Positions 5,207 through 5,224 of a DNA stretch of 5,224 nt are shown in pieces. The DNA is from an uncultured Oscillospiraceae bacterium. Its GTDB lineage: Bacteria; Bacillota; Clostridia; Oscillospirales; Oscillospiraceae. The notes beneath the pieces were generated by a model. It worked only from the letters and a program-made list of their open reading frames with translations, searched no databases and was not told the DNA's origin. Each line of letters opens with the position of its first letter. Position 1 is the stretch's first letter. The DNA lies in the NCBI GenBank assembly GCA_910577915.1, contig CAJTOM010000107.1, forward strand, positions 1 to 5,224, read 5' to 3'. The position numbers and the translations under genes were made by a program.

Positions 5207-5224
5207 AGCCAGTCGATCGCCCTG
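5207..5224. other. Short 3' flank of the carboxypeptidase gene
   Basis: Only 18 bases follow the TAA before the window ends. They contain no visible terminator or start of another gene. Confidence 0.5.

Noticed and set aside
1..5224. CRISPR arrays, tRNA/rRNA genes, insertion sequences or phage genes
   Set aside because: No repeated spacer units, tRNA-like cloverleaf, transposase motif or terminal repeats were seen on either strand.

Overview
The window looks like chromosomal DNA of a GC-rich, Gram-positive anaerobe of the Clostridia, most likely Oscillospiraceae (Flavonifractor/Lawsonibacter-like). This is inferred from the strong GGAGG-type ribosome binding sites, the high GC content with GC-rich third codon positions, a Firmicutes-type D-Ala-D-Ala carboxypeptidase, a GerMN lipoprotein and a short ComEA-like helix-hairpin-helix protein. 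No species can be assigned by eye. There is no sign of mobile elements, CRISPR, tRNA or rRNA.

Layout. The minus strand carries a compact four-gene operon, read from about 3945 down to 442. In order it encodes a membrane-anchored helix-hairpin-helix (ComEA-like) protein (3860-3432), an OmpR-family response regulator (3435-2755), a HAMP-type sensor histidine kinase (2777-1350) and a lipoprotein with two GerMN-like domains (1353-442). All three internal junctions overlap: two are ATGA overlaps and one is a 23-nt overlap with a TTG start. Translational coupling is therefore likely. A GC hairpin (399-428) follows the last stop. Directly behind it is a separate extended -10 promoter for a further minus-strand gene (from 337, running off the left edge), whose product resembles the membrane domain of glycerophosphodiester phosphodiesterases.

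On the plus strand, divergent from the operon, is a secreted penicillin-binding-protein-5-type D-Ala-D-Ala carboxypeptidase (3980-5206), complete with SxxK, SxN and KTG motifs. The 119-bp gap between it and the operon holds a good plus-strand promoter (TTGAAC-17-TATACT with TGn) and a candidate minus-strand extended -10 (TGG-TATACT). The two point towards each other, so the two mRNAs may share about 48 nt of complementary 5' leader that includes a GC-rich hairpin.

Reading as a unit: the order response regulator, kinase, GerMN lipoprotein recalls actinobacterial mtrA-mtrB-lpqB, in which the lipoprotein modulates the kinase of a cell-envelope two-component system. With a wall-trimming carboxypeptidase next door, envelope or cell-wall homeostasis is a reasonable hypothesis for this system. 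The membrane-tethered HhH protein at the head of the operon is the least explained component. Nothing here proves a new system; the operon architecture and the overlapping promoter region are the parts most worth checking.
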